Translations under genes and position numbers: made by a program | Shown here: positions 6,537 to 8,824 of the stretch, piece after piece | How positions within the stretch are numbered: position 1 is the first letter of the stretch | How the letters are laid out: the number at the start of each line of letters is the position of its first letter | The notes under the pieces: model-generated | Told to the model about the DNA's origin: nothing | The model's database searches: none | What the model saw: the letters and a program-made list of their open reading frames with translations, nothing else | Source of the DNA: Anaerolineae bacterium | GTDB lineage: Bacteria; Chloroflexota; Anaerolineae; Aggregatilineales; UBA2796 | Assembly (NCBI GenBank): GCA_020851855.1 | Contig: JADZBY010000128.1 | Span: forward strand, 1-8,824 | Direction: 5' to 3' | DNA: 8,824 nt

Positions 6537-6592
6537 ATCAGGGTTCCATCGTCGTACTTGCGTACTGTGTCCTGCACGCCGGGCTGAGGGCT

Positions 6593-6622
6593 GGCAGGGC
6601 GTCCGGGGATGAACGCCCTGCC
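6593..6622. repeat. Perfect 10-base-pair inverted repeat in the ATPase leader
   Basis: GGCAGGGCGT (6593-6602) pairs exactly with ACGCCCTGCC (6613-6622) around a 10-base loop. On the minus strand it would lie 57-86 bases upstream of the ATPase start. No T-tract follows in either direction, so it is not a classical terminator. It may be a leader hairpin or a repeat fragment. Confidence 0.45.
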
Positions 6623-6699
6623 GCCGAAAGGATGAGCCTAGTGGTGTTATGAACTGCAAGCGGCAGACACCGCCTAGATCGACGATGTCAACGTCCTGA

Positions 6700-6842
6700 C
6701 CTCACCCCCGGCCCCTCTCCATGCCTGCCACCCCAGAGGGGACCCCGGCAGTCCTAGAGAGGGGAGATCGCTTGCCCTGCTGGCCCGCCGTTCCCCCTCT
6801 CCACGCGGTACTCCGCGTGGAGAGGGGGCCAGGGGGGTGAGG
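6700..6842. repeat. CTCACCCCC/GGGGGTGAG structured element, copy A
   Basis: This is a 143-base element with terminal inverted arms: left CCTCACCCCCGGCCCCTCTC at 6700-6719, and a right arm at 6819-6842 ending GGGGGGTGAGG. Inside are a perfect 16-base-pair hairpin with a TACT loop (6793-6808/6813-6828) and a compound hairpin CTGCC...GGCAG (6725-6729/6747-6751) enclosing CCCC-AGA-GGGG. Reverse-complemented, it aligns end to end with copy B at 8068-8201. It resembles a short nonautonomous (MITE or REP-like) element with no coding capacity, and it begins 31 bases after the binding-protein stop. Confidence 0.8.
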
Positions 6843-6873
6843 CTCAGAGTTCGTAACAGCCTAGCCGAAAGGA

Positions 6874-7953
6874 TTAGCCTTCTTTGGTGGCTTCGGGGGT
6901 TTCCACCGGCTCTTCGGGGATGGTCGGCAGGCCGTTGTCGATCTCCGGCACACCGGCGACCGGCTCGGTCCACAGATCACCGGCAAGGTAATCCTCAAGG
7001 TTGTCCGGGGTGACGACGACCGACGGGGTCAGGATCACCTGGGGCACTTCCTCGCCCTCGAAGATCTTGGCCATCGCGTCGATGACGGTCACGCCCATGC
7101 GGTACGGGTCCACGCCCAGCGTGGCGCTGAACTTGCCCTGGCCCAGCAGGTCGAGCGTGGGCGGGTTGCCGTCGATGCCGACCGCGAAGAAGTCTTCGTT
7201 GATCGCCATGCCGAGCTGCTCAGCCGCCAGCGCCGCGCCGATGGCCATCTCGTCGCTGTTGCCATAGAAGGCGTCGATGTCCGGGGTGGCCTGCAGGGCG
7301 ATGGTCGCCACTTCAGAGCCTTTGGTGCGCAGCCATTCCGCCGTCTGCTCGCCCACGACTTCCACGTTCGGGCAGCCCTTTTCCAGGCCGGCCAGGAAGC
7401 CGCCGGTGCGGCGGTGCGAGAACAGGCTCTCGATGCCGGTCAGGATGAAGACCTTGCCCGTCGTCTCGGCAGGCTCCATGCCATACTTGCCCGCGATCAG
7501 CTCGCAGGTGTGCATGGCCAGCGCTTCCGCGCCGCCCCACTGGTCGTAGCCGACGTACGCCTCGACCGTGCCCTCGGAGAACGGCGTGATGAAGTTGTGC
7601 GCCAGGATGGGGATGCCCTTCTCGTTGGCGGCCTTCACGGCGGCAATGGCCGAGTCCGTGCCGATGGGGTTGATGCTGATGGCCTCGACGCCCAGTTCCA
7701 GAAGCTGCTGAACGGTGGTGACGAACGCCTGGAAGTCACCCTCACTCGCCGGGGCCTGCACCTCGATGGTCCAGCCCAGTTCTTCCGCGCGCGCCTTCGC
7801 GCCATCGACCATCGCCACGTGGAACGGGCTGGTCAGCGCGGGCGGGACGAAGCCGACGTAGTGGGTTTCCTGCGCCCTGGCCGGCATGCCGATCTGGCTG
7901 AGGGCAATGGCGGCCACGACGATCAGGACGAGAAACAAACTCTTGCGGTGCAT
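6874..7953 (-). CDS. Sugar ABC transporter substrate-binding protein, RbsB-like
   Basis: The 359-residue protein has a signal peptide (basic MHRKS, hydrophobic 6-22, probable cleavage after ARA at 27) followed by a two-lobed Peripla_BP_4 fold. Family stretches are HYVGFVPPALTSPFHVAMVDGAK (31-53), DFQAFVTTVQQLLELGVEAISINP (73-96), GIPILAHN (113-120), KVFILTG (167-173), FLAGLEK (186-192), DAFYGNSDEMAIGAALA (227-243) and VGIDGNP (258-264). It captures sugar outside the membrane and delivers it to the permeases. No lipobox cysteine follows the signal, so it is not a lipoprotein. A proline/glutamate-rich tail (330-359) extends beyond the fold. AAGGAG (7966-7961) sits 7 bases before the ATG, a strong ribosome site that suits high expression. 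The exact sugar cannot be read from the sequence. Confidence 0.95.
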   Translation of the reverse strand: MHRKSLFLVLIVVAAIALSQIGMPARAQETHYVGFVPPALTSPFHVAMVDGAKARAEELGWTIEVQAPASEGDFQAFVTTVQQLLELGVEAISINPIGTDSAIAAVKAANEKGIPILAHNFITPFSEGTVEAYVGYDQWGGAEALAMHTCELIAGKYGMEPAETTGKVFILTGIESLFSHRRTGGFLAGLEKGCPNVEVVGEQTAEWLRTKGSEVATIALQATPDIDAFYGNSDEMAIGAALAAEQLGMAINEDFFAVGIDGNPPTLDLLGQGKFSATLGVDPYRMGVTVIDAMAKIFEGEEVPQVILTPSVVVTPDNLEDYLAGDLWTEPVAGVPEIDNGLPTIPEEPVETPEATKEG

Positions 7954-7960
7954 ACGGAAG

Positions 7961-7966
7961 CTCCTT
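7961..7966 (-). promoter_or_regulatory. Strong ribosome binding site of the binding-protein gene
   Basis: The minus strand reads AAGGAG, 7 bases before the ATG at 7953. It is the best Shine-Dalgarno match in the window, against a weak GGA for the ATPase. Confidence 0.75.
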
Positions 7967-8067
7967 CTTTTAGCCCAACATCACATCTCCCGGCGTGGGC
8001 CGATCCCGCCCACCCCGGCGCGGCACACCCAGGGCAACCTGTCGCCCTGACGGATCGCGAATTATTC

Positions 8068-8201
8068 CCTCACCCCCGGCCCCTCTCTACCGTACTCGGT
8101 AGAGAGGGGAGTACTGCTCCGGTGCAGCACTGCGGCTCCCCTCTCTGCGCCGCCGGGGTCCCCTTTGGGGTGGCGGGCGTGGAGAGGGGCCAGGGGTGAG
8201 G
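8068..8201. repeat. CTCACCCCC/GGGGGTGAG structured element, copy B
   Basis: This 134-base element lies in the 253-base gap between the truncated permease and the binding-protein gene. Its arms are CCTCACCCCCGGCCCCTCTC (8068-8087) and GGAGAGGGGCCAGGGGTGAG (8181-8200). A perfect 13-base-pair hairpin with a TACT loop lies at 8080-8092/8097-8109, and a compound hairpin CCGCC...GGCGG at 8150-8154/8172-8176 encloses CCCC-TTT-GGGG. It is inverted relative to copy A. Its right end stops 5 bases from the permease stop codon. The remaining gap (7954-8067) holds the binding-protein ribosome site and two small hairpins (7995-8013, 8030-8049). Confidence 0.8.
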
Positions 8202-8206
8202 CCCTT

Positions 8207-8824
8207 CTACACGGCGGCTCGCCGCCGCCCAAACCGAATCCACCGGATCTCGCCGCGCCGCCACACGTCCAGCGCCACGGCCACCACGATGATGATGCCG
8301 ATCACGATTTCTTTGGTGTTCGACGGCACGCGCATATACACCAGCCCGGCCTCGACCACACGCAGGATGAACACGCCCACCAGCGTGCCCCAGATGCCGC
8401 CCGTGCCGCCCGCCAGCGCCGTGCCACCGATGACCACCGCCGCCACGGATTTCAGCGTCATGTCCGTGCCGTTCTGGTACGCGCCCGATTGCAGGCGGCC
8501 CATGACCAGCATCCCGGCGATGGACGCCAGAAGGCCGCTGATGCCGTAGATCAGGACTTTGACCACGTTCACGTTGATGCCGGACAGCTTCGCCGCCGTC
8601 TCGTTGCCGCCGATGGCATACGTGTAGCGGCCCAGCTTGGTGTGCCGCAGCACTACCCAGCAGATGGCGAAGATGATCACGGCGATGATCAGCGGGACCG
8701 GGACGCCCACGTCCTCGGCAATCGGGATCGAGCCGGTGATCGTGTTCAGAAAATCGTCCTTGCGGATGTTGATGCCCGCGCCATTCGTCACGACGAGCGA
8801 GATGCCCAACAGGATGCTGCGAAA
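8207..8824 (-). CDS. Sugar ABC transporter permease, RbsC/XylH family (5' end outside window)
   Basis: The frame enters at the right edge and stops at TAG (8209-8207), giving the last 205 residues. It shows the family pattern: FRSILLGISLV at the edge, YTYAIGGNETAAKLSGINV (68-86), AVVIGGTALAGGTGGIWGT (128-146) and several hydrophobic membrane segments, ending in a short basic cytoplasmic tail (RRGEIRWIRFGRRRAAV). Both conserved blocks closely match the permease at 3265-5046, but this one ends normally and has no GAF extension. It could form a heterodimer with that permease or belong to a second transporter whose other genes lie to the right. The TTG at 8809 is only an internal leucine; the real start is outside the window. 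Confidence 0.93.
   Translation of the reverse strand, partial: FRSILLGISLVVTNGAGINIRKDDFLNTITGSIPIAEDVGVPVPLIIAVIIFAICWVVLRHTKLGRYTYAIGGNETAAKLSGINVNVVKVLIYGISGLLASIAGMLVMGRLQSGAYQNGTDMTLKSVAAVVIGGTALAGGTGGIWGTLVGVFILRVVEAGLVYMRVPSNTKEIVIGIIIVVAVALDVWRRGEIRWIRFGRRRAAV

Larger units (their letters stand above)
6537..6873. other. Intergenic region between binding-protein and ATPase genes
   Basis: This 337-base gap separates two leftward genes of one transporter. It contains a CTCACCCCC-type structured repeat (6700-6842), a 10-base-pair hairpin (6593-6622) and a nearly perfect 17-base direct repeat (6623-6639 and 6864-6880). The minus strand has a perfect TTGACA at 6691-6686 but no acceptable -10 box at the right distance, so no promoter is called. 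The gap is unusually long for partner genes, and its hairpins could lower ATPase expression relative to the binding protein. Confidence 0.6.

Noticed and set aside
6537..6659. Extension of the ATPase start upstream to 6659 (538 residues)
   Set aside because: The extra 41 residues do not resemble the family and run through a hairpin-bearing leader. The GTG at 6536 gives the normal N-terminus and length.
6663..6691. Promoter for the ATPase gene from the TTGACA at 6691-6686
   Set aside because: At 17-base spacing the -10 position reads GTCTGC, far from TATAAT, and no better hexamer is close.
7414..8199. Plus-strand open frame of 261 codons
   Set aside because: It is antisense to the binding-protein gene and then runs through a structured repeat.

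Overview
The window is GC-rich bacterial DNA that looks like a carbohydrate-uptake locus from a Chloroflexota-type organism. That placement is inferred from three things: the GC-rich coding style, the GAF and helix-turn-helix domain style of one protein, and several families of structured intergenic repeats. No rRNA or tRNA gene is present to confirm it.

From right to left, mostly on the minus strand: a sugar ABC permease of the RbsC/XylH family, cut by the right edge (8207 to beyond 8824); a secreted RbsB-like substrate-binding protein (6874-7953); an RbsA/XylG-type double-ATPase (5043-6536); and a second RbsC-like permease (3265-5046) whose start overlaps the ATPase stop by 4 bases. The second permease is the most unusual gene. 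After a normal ten-helix permease it continues through a proline-rich linker into a GAF domain and a C-terminal helix-turn-helix-like domain, in one uninterrupted 593-residue frame. Further left are a uroporphyrinogen-decarboxylase-superfamily protein (1771-2868, minus), an unrecognised coiled-coil-rich protein on the plus strand (835-1764) that meets it tail to tail with a 6-base gap, and the start of a class II aldolase gene that runs off the left edge (1-281, minus).

Together the minus-strand genes suggest import of a sugar (binding protein, ATPase, two different permeases) and breakdown of its phosphorylated ketose by an aldolase that resembles bifunctional rhamnulose-phosphate aldolase/lactaldehyde dehydrogenases. 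The substrate is not proven, and the aldolase is about 3 kb downstream of the transporter.

All four intergenic gaps longer than 200 bases carry structured repeats. A 143-base cruciform-like element lies at 541-685. Two tandem 113-base copies of a hairpin repeat lie at 2992-3229. Two inverted copies of a CTCACCCCC...GGGGGTGAG element flank the binding-protein gene (6700-6842 and 8068-8201), and a lone arm of the same family lies at 707-723. In all three families the arms or copies differ by paired changes that preserve base pairing.
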